Of a DNA stretch of 6,352 nt, positions 1-4,545 are shown in pieces. This DNA is from Candidatus Heimdallarchaeota archaeon (GTDB taxonomy: Archaea > Asgardarchaeota > Heimdallarchaeia > JABLTI01). The position numbers and the translations under genes are program-made. The stretch spans positions 1-6,352 of the forward strand of contig DAOVHJ010000163.1 of NCBI GenBank assembly GCA_030671945.1, given 5' to 3'. The number at the start of each line of letters is the position of its first letter. The first letter of the stretch is position 1. The notes beneath the pieces are model-generated. The model made no database searches. It had not been told where the DNA came from and saw nothing but the letters and a program-made list of their open reading frames with translations.

Positions 1-87
1 AACGATTGCAGAAACTACCATCCCTGAATCGAATCTTCCGCATTATCTCATGGTTCGGCATCCGAGAACATGATTTCATCAATATTC

Positions 88-99
88 TTTCTTTTTAAG
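88..99 (+). promoter_or_regulatory. Candidate TATA box before the inverted repeat
   Basis: The stretch ctttctttttaagc contains a TATA-like TTTTTAAG core, preceded by pyrimidines rather than a clear purine-rich BRE. Its centre is about 25 bases before the G-run at 117-120, which is where an archaeal transcript would be expected to start. This is a weak match judged by eye only. Confidence 0.25.
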
Positions 100-116
100 C
101 TCTCCAAAAGAAACAT

Positions 117-196
117 GGGGAAAGTCAGTTGAAAATCCTTTAGGCTTTAAGCATGGGAAAAAACAATGCATGAAGGGACTTTCCTAAATTTTTTTA
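117..196 (+). ncRNA. Possible small structured RNA or acdB leader element
   Basis: GGAAAGTC at 119-126 is perfectly complementary to GACTTTCC at 177-184. Inside it CCTTT (137-141) pairs with GAAGG (172-176), stacked directly on the outer helix on the 3' side. GCAT (151-154) pairs with ATGC (166-169). A run of seven T (189-195) follows five bases after the outer stem, like an archaeal U-tract terminator. A TATA-like box lies at a suitable distance upstream. It is not a tRNA (no T-arm before the acceptor-like strand), and no C/D-box motifs are evident. The T-run could instead be part of the acdB promoter. The pairing could be chance in a low-complexity region, so the call is tentative. Confidence 0.25.
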
Positions 197-199
197 AAG
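189..199 (+). promoter_or_regulatory. Candidate acdB TATA box
   Basis: The sequence TTTTTTTAAAG resembles the archaeal TATA consensus. Its TTTAAA core is centred near 195, predicting a start near 220 and a leader of roughly 25 bases before the TTG start at 247. The same T-run could instead act as a terminator for the upstream inverted repeat. Confidence 0.3.
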
Positions 200-246
200 A
201 TACAGTAATTTGTGGGTCTGTAAATTAATTAAAGGATGGCTGAATA

Positions 247-951
247 TTGTCAAAAAAAGTGAAGGAAATCATTGCTACTGCTAGAAAAGAAAATAGAACC
301 TTTCTATTAGAACCTGAATCCAAGCAGTTGATGAAGGAGATTGGTATAATCACAACTGATTTTCAAGTTGCTAAAAATAGTAAGGAAGCAATAAAAGTAG
401 CTAATGAAATAGGATTCCCAATTGTAATGAAAATTCTCTCACCACAAATCATTCATAAAACTGACGCTGGTGGAGTTAAATTAAACATAAATTCAGAAAA
501 GGATACAGAAAAAGCTTTCAAAGAAATACTTGCTAGTGCTAAGAAATACGATTCAAAAGCAGAAATTAGGGGAGTTCTTATCGAAAAAATGGTTAAACCT
601 TCAACAGAGATTATTATTGGAGTTACTCGAGACCCAACTTTTGGTCCAGCTATTATGTTTGGACTTGGGGGAATTTTTGTGGAACTCTTGAAAGATGTTT
701 CTTTTAGAATTGCTCCTATAAAAGCAGAAGATGCTCGAGAAATGATTCATGAAATCAAGGCTTTACCTATGCTCCAAGGTTTTAGGGGAGGACCAAATGT
801 CAAATTAGAACTCATTGTTGATGTTTTGATGAAAATCTCTCAATTGACTATAGACTATATTGATGATATTTTGGAAATTGATCTTAATCCCATCTTTGCT
901 TATGAAGATAAAATACTAACAGTCGATGCTAGAATTATCTTAACAAAATAA
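247..951 (+). CDS. acdB: ADP-forming acetyl-CoA (acyl-CoA) synthetase, beta subunit
   Basis: This 234-residue protein is an ATP-grasp subunit of the cytoplasmic ADP-forming acyl-CoA synthetase, which converts acyl-CoA, ADP and phosphate to acid, CoA and ATP in archaeal fermentation. The length matches the stand-alone beta subunit of Pyrococcus (about 232). Family landmarks are visible: the N-terminal RTFLLEPESKQLMKEIGI block (17-34), the KILSPQIIHKTDAGGVKLN block (62-80) with His70, matching the beta-subunit histidine that is phosphorylated in this family, FGPAIMFGLGGIFVELLKDV (132-151), and the ATP-grasp metal/nucleotide segment LEIDLNP (209-215) with Glu210 and Asn214. TTG at 247 is the only sensible start: an in-frame TGA lies at 241-243 and the conserved block begins by residue 17. 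AAAGGAT at 231-237 is a plausible ribosome binding site. No alpha (CoA-binding) subunit lies next to it, so it must be encoded elsewhere. Confidence in the family is high; acyl substrate preference cannot be read. Confidence 0.93.
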   Translation: MSKKVKEIIATARKENRTFLLEPESKQLMKEIGIITTDFQVAKNSKEAIKVANEIGFPIVMKILSPQIIHKTDAGGVKLNINSEKDTEKAFKEILASAKKYDSKAEIRGVLIEKMVKPSTEIIIGVTRDPTFGPAIMFGLGGIFVELLKDVSFRIAPIKAEDAREMIHEIKALPMLQGFRGGPNVKLELIVDVLMKISQLTIDYIDDILEIDLNPIFAYEDKILTVDARIILTK

Positions 952-988
952 AGCGTTCAATATTTTAAAGAAGCTATTCTTGAATGCT
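952..988 (+). terminator. Weak inverted repeat after acdB
   Basis: AGCGTTCAA (952-960) and TTGAATGCT (980-988) are complementary apart from one position, which can form a G-U pair. The loop is 19 bases. There is no T-run directly after it, so its role as a transcription end is doubtful. Confidence 0.2.
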
Positions 989-1029
989 AACTGTCAACAA
1001 AGGGCAATGTAAACTCCTTGCCTATTAAC

Positions 1030-1052
1030 TTAAACTTGCTATTATAAAAGGA
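1030..1052 (+). promoter_or_regulatory. Candidate methyltransferase promoter
   Basis: Two TATA-like stretches precede the methyltransferase: TTAAACT near 1030-1036 and ATTATAAAAGG at 1041-1051. The second is the better match, but its centre is only about 20 bases before the TTG start. It would therefore put the transcript start at or just inside the gene. The first would give a very short leader. The overlapping AAAAGG could also serve as a ribosome binding site. Confidence 0.3.
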
Positions 1053-1064
1053 CTGGATAATTAA

Positions 1065-1613
1065 TTGGATAAAAAGAAAGCAATTGCTACACGATATGAT
1101 TCATCTGCTGAAATTTATGATAATAGATACAACGAAATTCAAGCTCACAAATATCAAGAAATTTTATCTCGAGTTGATTTCTCTGAATCATCTGGAATAA
1201 TAGATATTGGGTGTGGTACAGGAACTTTTCTTGGTTTAATTAAACAGTCAGTAAATGGAAATGGGAAGCAACTTTTAGGTGTTGATATTTCTCACGAAAT
1301 GATAAAAATTGCACATGAGAAATTCCCAGATATTGATTTTATAGTAGCAGATTCAGATAATCTTCCAATTAAAGATGGTACTTTTGAACGCATCATATCA
1401 GTTACTCATCTCCAAAATTTACCGGAACCTCATAATACAGTTAAGGAGATGAAGAGAATCTCTACAAAAGATGCTTCAGTCGTTATTTCAATCCTTAGGA
1501 AAACTTGGACACAAGAAGAATTACAAGAACTTATCAAAAAAAGCGACCTTACAATCGACGATGAATGGATTGCCGAAGTCGAAGACATTGGTGCTATTTG
1601 CCATAAATCATAA
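1065..1613 (+). CDS. Class I SAM-dependent methyltransferase (Methyltransf_11/UbiE-like)
   Basis: This 182-residue soluble protein has the Rossmann-fold methyltransferase signature. Motif I is IIDIGCGTGTF (45-55), binding S-adenosylmethionine. The acidic residue closing strand 2 is Asp74 in GVDIS. FIVADSDNLP (92-101) is the adenine-proximal motif, and the FERIISVTHLQNLP segment (107-120) is the post-II/motif IV region. The N-terminal RYDSSAEIYDNRYNEIQAHKY (10-30) is the typical Tyr-rich entry helix of small-molecule methyltransferases. The C-terminal half is short, with no added substrate domain, so the substrate cannot be told. TTG at 1065 is the forced start, because an in-frame TAA sits at 1062-1064. 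It stands alone, 113 bases after acdB, and no neighbour points to a pathway. The fold is certain; the specific reaction is unknown. Confidence 0.85.
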   Translation: MDKKKAIATRYDSSAEIYDNRYNEIQAHKYQEILSRVDFSESSGIIDIGCGTGTFLGLIKQSVNGNGKQLLGVDISHEMIKIAHEKFPDIDFIVADSDNLPIKDGTFERIISVTHLQNLPEPHNTVKEMKRISTKDASVVISILRKTWTQEELQELIKKSDLTIDDEWIAEVEDIGAICHKS

Positions 1614-1645
1614 TGAGTGTTCTCTTTTCAATCTAAAAAGAAAGT

Positions 1646-1655
1646 CTTTTATATG
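1646..1655 (+). promoter_or_regulatory. Possible TATA box in the methyltransferase-hypothetical gap
   Basis: CTTTTATATG follows an AAAGT purine-rich stretch, an arrangement like BRE plus TATA. The predicted start near 1676-1680 would leave a leader of about 125 bases before the next gene, or would transcribe the hairpin at 1749-1772. The match is modest. Confidence 0.25.
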
Positions 1656-1748
1656 TTCAAGTATGTATAATTATGTAACAGGTGATAGTGAAATATCAAA
1701 GTTTTCTAAGAGCATGCTCAAAGGAAATTCTTCCAATGAGTGTGCTCG

Positions 1749-1774
1749 AAAAAGCTTCATTTAGAGCTTTTTTA
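1749..1774 (+). terminator. Hairpin with T-rich 3' arm
   Basis: AAAAAGCT (1749-1756) is perfectly complementary to AGCTTTTT (1765-1772), with an 8-base loop and one further T after the 3' arm. It resembles an intrinsic terminator for transcripts coming from the methyltransferase side. It lies 136 bases past that gene and about 30 bases before the next start codon, so attenuation of the next gene is an alternative. Confidence 0.4.
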
Positions 1775-1805
1775 ATAAAACTGCCCGAGGAACAAGTGAA
1801 AGCAC

Positions 1806-2117
1806 ATGACAATTGAATCCGATAAGAACAATGGAATAAGTGACTTCTTACTTCAAGTCACACAAGCAGGAACTTTTAGAGATTTAGAGAGTGCTTACAA
1901 GATAGTTTCCAAAGATTTTGAGGATATTAAAGAGCGCGATTCTAAGGGGAGAACTAGAACCTTCATGCAGAGATATCAAGAATTATCTAAGATTGCTGAT
2001 GAAATCCTTAATAGAACTAATGGCACTATTCCCTCTGCTCAAGATGTAGCTATTTTCGGTGAAATGGTTGTTCTAAGGGATATTTGCCTTAGAAGGTTAG
2101 ATGGGTTCTCAAAGTAG
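1806..2117 (+). CDS. Hypothetical small helical protein (103 aa)
   Basis: I do not recognise this family. The 103-residue product is highly charged and predicted by eye to be mostly alpha-helical, with no signal peptide, membrane segment, cysteine pair or nucleotide-binding motif. A run such as FRDLESAYKIVSKDFEDIKE (24-43) looks amphipathic. It is followed by a basic stretch, RDSKGRTRTF (44-53), then another long helix ending near residue 70. Its single cysteine (Cys95) is near the C-terminus. ATG at 1806 is the first possible start, because an in-frame TGA lies at 1797-1799. The ribosome site is weak (GAGGA at 1787-1791 is 14 bases away). Codon use matches the neighbouring genes and the frame is clean, so it is probably a real gene. 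It is flanked by hairpins on both sides and looks monocistronic. A small DNA- or RNA-binding or adaptor role is possible but not shown. Confidence 0.65.
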   Translation: MTIESDKNNGISDFLLQVTQAGTFRDLESAYKIVSKDFEDIKERDSKGRTRTFMQRYQELSKIADEILNRTNGTIPSAQDVAIFGEMVVLRDICLRRLDGFSK

Positions 2118-2170
2118 ATTTTCCGGCAGTATTTCTCGCAAATCTATCTTTAAGTATTCTTTCTTTTCAT
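2115..2170 (+). terminator. Candidate terminator after the hypothetical gene
   Basis: TAGATTT (2115-2121, beginning in the stop codon) is perfectly complementary to AAATCTA (2140-2146), with an 18-base loop. A pyrimidine-rich tract, TCTTTAAGTATTCTTTCTTTTC, follows. The long loop makes the hairpin weak; the U-rich tract alone could terminate an archaeal polymerase. Confidence 0.35.
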
Positions 2171-2183
2171 ATCATTCTAAGCA

Positions 2184-2196
2184 AAAGATTTTAATC
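2184..2196 (+). promoter_or_regulatory. Candidate asnS promoter
   Basis: AAAAGATTTTAAT gives a purine-rich BRE-like AAAAG followed by a TATA-like ATTTTAAT. The expected transcript start is about 2217, leaving a leader of about 20 bases that contains the GGTGA ribosome site at 2226-2230. Confidence 0.35.
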
Positions 2197-2236
2197 AGTT
2201 AATTAATCGCTTTTAGTCAATTATTGGTGATTGTTT

Positions 2237-3526
2237 ATGAAATTCCCTCAAATACGCGAGTTACTTACTGGCAAGCAAGCTGGAAAGAAGATAGTACTTC
2301 GTGGATGGGTAGCCAGAAAAAGAAGTAGCAAAAAGATTGCTTTTCTTACTATCCGAGATTCCACAGGCAGGATTCAAGTATCAATTGTTCGTGAGAATAA
2401 TGAGGAGAATTACAATATTGCTGATAAGGTCGGATATGAATCAGCAGTTATTATTGAAGGACTTCTTAGTGAAGATGCTCGTGCTCCTGGTGGTTTTGAG
2501 ATCAAAGCTTCCAAGATTGAGATCATTGGTCCATCTGAGAACTTTCCGATTTCTAAGGATCAGAGTCAAGAATTTCTACTAGACGTCAGGCATTTAGCTT
2601 TACGCTCAGAAAGGCTGACTGCTATGTTAAAGATTAATTCATCAGTGTTTGAAGCACTTCATGTCTATTTTCGTGAAGAAGGATATACTGAAGTTCAACC
2701 CCCGATGTTCACCACAGCTGGTTCTGAAGGCGGATCCACTTTATTTGAACTCAAATATTTTGACAAGTTAGTTTATCTTAGTCAAAGCTGGCAGTTATAT
2801 GCAGAGAACTTCATTTATGCTCTTGAGAAAGCATATACAATTGCTCCATCATTTCGAGCCGAAAAATCCAAAACTGCAAGGCATGTTACAGAATACTGGC
2901 ATGCAGAAGTAGAAGCTACTTGGATGGATTTTGAAGGACTTCTTGAATTAATGGAGAATGTGATTAGTGCTATCTGCAAGAATGTAGCAAAGAAGAATGC
3001 ACACGAACTCAAGGTTCTCAACCGTGATCCAAAAGAATTGCTTAAGATCAAACCACCTTTTCCACGAATAACCTATGCAGAAGCTCTTGATTTACTTAAA
3101 AAGCAAGAAATAGATATTCCGTACGGTGCAGATCTTGGTGGTAGAGAAGAAAGAGCAATAGGTAAGCTCTTCGACAAACCAGTCATTGTGACAAGATATC
3201 CTCGAGAGATTATGGCTTTTTACAAAAAAGTTGATCCTGAGAATCCAAAAGTTTGTTTAAATGCTAACTTACTAGCACCTGATGTTGGTGAAATCATTGA
3301 TGGTTCGGAACGAGAATCTGATATGCAGAAGATTCTTGAAAGTCTTGAGCACGAAGGTTTAGATCCTAAGGATTATGACTTTTATTTGGATACCAGAAGA
3401 TATGGTTCTGTTCCTCACTCAGGTTTTGGTATGGGCGTAGCTCGGGTTGTTATGTGGTTATGTGGATTTGACACAATTAAAGATGCCATTGCATTTCCAA
3501 GAACAATGACTCGAGTAAAACCGTAA
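2237..3526 (+). CDS. asnS: Asparaginyl-tRNA synthetase (archaeal/eukaryotic type)
   Basis: This 429-residue cytoplasmic class IIb enzyme charges tRNA-Asn with asparagine using ATP. Residues about 17-100 are the OB-fold anticodon-binding domain (IVLRGWVARKRSSKKIAFLT, then a short RIQV strand). The rest is the class II catalytic core. Motif 1 lies around YTEVQPP (150-156). Motif 2 spans 207-227 and begins FRAEKSKTARH; the lysine-serine-lysine and the EYWHAEVE ending (219-226) favour AsnRS over AspRS. Motif 3 is GFGMGVARVVMW (396-407), and the protein ends AIAFPRTMTRVKP as family members do. Arg403 of motif 3 is kept, but the usual glutamate before it is Ala402. ATG at 2237 is preferred over the in-frame TTG at 2231, because GGTGA (2226-2230) is correctly spaced from the ATG and abuts the TTG. 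The intact OB domain argues against an AsnA-type paralogue, which lacks it. Confidence 0.93.
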   Translation: MKFPQIRELLTGKQAGKKIVLRGWVARKRSSKKIAFLTIRDSTGRIQVSIVRENNEENYNIADKVGYESAVIIEGLLSEDARAPGGFEIKASKIEIIGPSENFPISKDQSQEFLLDVRHLALRSERLTAMLKINSSVFEALHVYFREEGYTEVQPPMFTTAGSEGGSTLFELKYFDKLVYLSQSWQLYAENFIYALEKAYTIAPSFRAEKSKTARHVTEYWHAEVEATWMDFEGLLELMENVISAICKNVAKKNAHELKVLNRDPKELLKIKPPFPRITYAEALDLLKKQEIDIPYGADLGGREERAIGKLFDKPVIVTRYPREIMAFYKKVDPENPKVCLNANLLAPDVGEIIDGSERESDMQKILESLEHEGLDPKDYDFYLDTRRYGSVPHSGFGMGVARVVMWLCGFDTIKDAIAFPRTMTRVKP

Positions 3527-3560
3527 AAGAGATAGTAATCTCTTTTTTTATTTTTTATTT
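3525..3560 (+). terminator. Strong hairpin plus T-run terminator of asnS
   Basis: AAAAGAGAT (3525-3533) and ATCTCTTTT (3538-3546) form a perfect 9-base-pair stem with a 4-base AGTA loop. It starts within the asnS stop codon and runs directly into a long T-rich stretch (3543-3560). It has the form of a textbook intrinsic terminator, although archaeal termination usually depends mainly on the U-tract. Confidence 0.7.
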
Positions 3561-3566
3561 TAAAAG

Positions 3567-3595
3567 TTATAAAAACTATAGAAAGACTATAAAAG
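3567..3595 (+). promoter_or_regulatory. Tandem TATA boxes of rpoN
   Basis: Two good TATA-like boxes stand in a row: TTATAAAAA at 3567-3575 and TATAAAAG at 3588-3595. The second is preceded by the BRE-like GAAAGAC. Their expected transcript starts are near 3597 and 3616, giving leaders of roughly 60 and 40 bases for rpoN at 3659. Confidence 0.55.
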
Positions 3596-3598
3596 AGG

Positions 3599-3622
3599 TT
3601 CACTGGTTTCTCAATCAGTGAA
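3599..3622 (+). promoter_or_regulatory. Dyad at the predicted rpoN transcript start
   Basis: TTCACTG (3599-3605) and CAGTGAA (3616-3622) are perfect inverted repeats 10 bases apart. GG at 3597-3598 and CC at 3625-3626 could add two pairs across a two-base bulge. The dyad begins three bases after the second TATA box and covers the expected start site, where archaeal repressors commonly bind. In the longer transcript it could also form a leader hairpin. Confidence 0.35.
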
Positions 3623-3640
3623 AACCACTCCAAAAAGAAC

Positions 3641-3646
3641 AAGGAG
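3641..3646 (+). promoter_or_regulatory. rpoN ribosome binding site
   Basis: AAGGAG is a strong Shine-Dalgarno match, 12 bases before the ATG at 3659, a little farther than usual. Confidence 0.5.
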
Positions 3647-3658
3647 TAAAATAAAAAC

Positions 3659-3868
3659 ATGATTCCAGTCAGATGTTTAAGTTGCGGCAAAGTTGTCGGT
3701 GATAAATTCGAAGAATTCGAACGAAAATCCGCTGCTGGAGAGGATCCAGGTAAAATTTTAGATGAATTGGGTTTAGATAAATATTGTTGTCGAAGGATGA
3801 TTATTTCACATAGTGATCTTATTGATGAATTCCTTCAATTTGAATACCCAAGAAAGAAAGAAAGTTAA
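3659..3868 (+). CDS. rpoN: DNA-directed RNA polymerase subunit N (Rpb10 homologue)
   Basis: This 69-residue subunit is part of the archaeal RNA polymerase assembly platform, beside subunits D, L and P. It is homologous to eukaryotic Rpb10. The diagnostic MIPVRCLSCGKVVGDKFEEF start (1-20) and YCCRRM (42-47) supply the zinc ligands Cys6, Cys9, Cys43 and Cys44 in the unusual CxxC...CC arrangement of the family. The length is within the family's usual 55-75 residues, with a lysine-rich tail. In many archaea rpoN lies with the ribosomal protein genes for L13 and S9 and with rpoK. Here it stands alone after asnS, with its own promoter region and a hairpin terminator separating it from asnS. It converges with the membrane-protein gene. 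Identification is secure. Confidence 0.97.
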   Translation: MIPVRCLSCGKVVGDKFEEFERKSAAGEDPGKILDELGLDKYCCRRMIISHSDLIDEFLQFEYPRKKES

Positions 3869-3874
3869 TTCTAC

Positions 3875-3889
3875 TTTTTTTTATCTTTT
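3875..3889 (+). terminator. U-tract terminator after rpoN
   Basis: Eight T in a row (3875-3882), followed by ATCTTTT, start six bases after the rpoN stop codon with no hairpin. This matches U-tract-driven archaeal termination. Confidence 0.5.
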
Positions 3890-4529
3890 ATTTCTGAATT
3901 TTATTATTTTGTACATTTTCTTTTTTGAGTAGTATTTTTCCACTAATCAATAAGAAAAATAACATAATCAAACAAATTGCTATTCTTTGTGTATAAGCTT
4001 GTCCAAAAAACCAACGTGTTACTACGTTAACAATTAACATGTAAACTGAAACATAACCTATTACAGGATAAAAGACTGAAATTGTATTATCATATTTTAG
4101 AAGAATCGTTGATGCGTAAACTATTAACGTCCCAACAAATAGATAAAAAACTAAAGCTACTAAATAATGAAAAGTGGGGAATTGATCTTCTGAGAAAAAT
4201 CCAACTCCAATTAAGGAGATACAAGTAATGATTGCTAAGGGAATGAAAATTTTATGCTTATTCTTTTCCTTAAAGTATTTGACCATAGGAATTAGGGCAA
4301 TTAACAGAAAAGAACCATATAGGATTACTCCTGAATTGAACAAGATTTTAGCTTTGTTGCTATCCAAAACTAGTTCACTTAACTCCCAGTTCTTTAAGAT
4401 AAGACCCGCTTCATGAGCAAAATAATGGGCTAGACCAACGAGAACTAGGAATAGAATCGTCCCTAGAATTGAGAACACAAATCCGGTTATGTTAAAGATT
4501 CTAGATAACCTTTGATTTAATTCTGGCAT
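3888..4529 (-). CDS. Six-helix membrane protein, DUF998-like
   Basis: This is an integral membrane protein of 213 residues. Hydrophobic segments lie at about 12-35, 64-83, 94-112, 121-143, 153-173 and 180-199, giving six predicted helices and a basic cytoplasmic tail. The pattern FNSGVILYGSFLL (64-76) opening helix 2, and VGFFSEDQFPTFHYLVALVF (109-128) between helices 3 and 4, resemble DUF998 (N-x-G, then G-x-F-x-x-D...H). The related Frag1/DRAM group is an alternative. No function is established for archaeal members. ATG at 4527-4529 is chosen: it leaves 16 bases after the upstream DUF89 gene's stop. A TTG at 4554-4556 would add nine residues (222 in total) and overlap that gene by 11 bases. 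It is probably co-transcribed behind the DUF89 gene. The membrane assignment is firm, the family name moderately so. Confidence 0.75.
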   Translation of the reverse strand: MPELNQRLSRIFNITGFVFSILGTILFLVLVGLAHYFAHEAGLILKNWELSELVLDSNKAKILFNSGVILYGSFLLIALIPMVKYFKEKNKHKIFIPLAIITCISLIGVGFFSEDQFPTFHYLVALVFYLFVGTLIVYASTILLKYDNTISVFYPVIGYVSVYMLIVNVVTRWFFGQAYTQRIAICLIMLFFLLISGKILLKKENVQNNKIQK

Positions 4530-4545
4530 GAAAAACAATCTCTTA

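Larger units (their letters stand above)
1..246. other. Left-flank region without a convincing gene
   Basis: No reading frame here can be defended as a gene. On the plus strand two short frames run in from the left edge and stop at 71-73 and 96-98. On the minus strand one 32-codon frame (48-146) and another running off the left edge (start ATG at 77-79) are open. None has a recognisable domain. The first 70 bases are visibly richer in G+C than the rest, so the tail of an upstream gene or a decayed gene may lie here. Positions 88-196 hold a TATA-like box, a nested inverted repeat and a T-run, listed separately. Confidence 0.4.

Noticed and set aside
43..66. GGTTCGGCATCC resembling a tRNA T-arm near the left edge
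   Set aside because: No acceptor or anticodon arm can be built around it, and the resemblance is limited to about ten bases.
119..184. tRNA-like closing stem (GGAAAGT with ACTTTCC)
   Set aside because: The span is too short, and there is no T-arm with a GG-TTCRA-CC pattern before the 3' strand and no D-arm, so it is not a tRNA gene.
1471..1764. A 97-codon plus-strand frame overlapping the methyltransferase end, including a 33-codon tail from ATG 1663
   Set aside because: Most of it is the methyltransferase read in another frame. The tail has no family features or ribosome site, and the methyltransferase itself ends normally (EDIGAICHKS), so no frameshifted extension is needed.
2231..2236. 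TTG at 2231 as the asnS start
   Set aside because: The GGTGA ribosome site directly abuts it, whereas it is well spaced from the ATG at 2237; conserved sequence starts after the ATG.
2815..3051. A 78-codon minus-strand frame inside asnS
   Set aside because: It lies wholly within a well-supported gene on the other strand and shows no motif.
3415..3690. A 91-codon minus-strand frame across the asnS end, the terminator and the rpoN start
   Set aside because: It overlaps two certain genes and the promoter between them; its hydrophobic look comes from the AT-rich gap.
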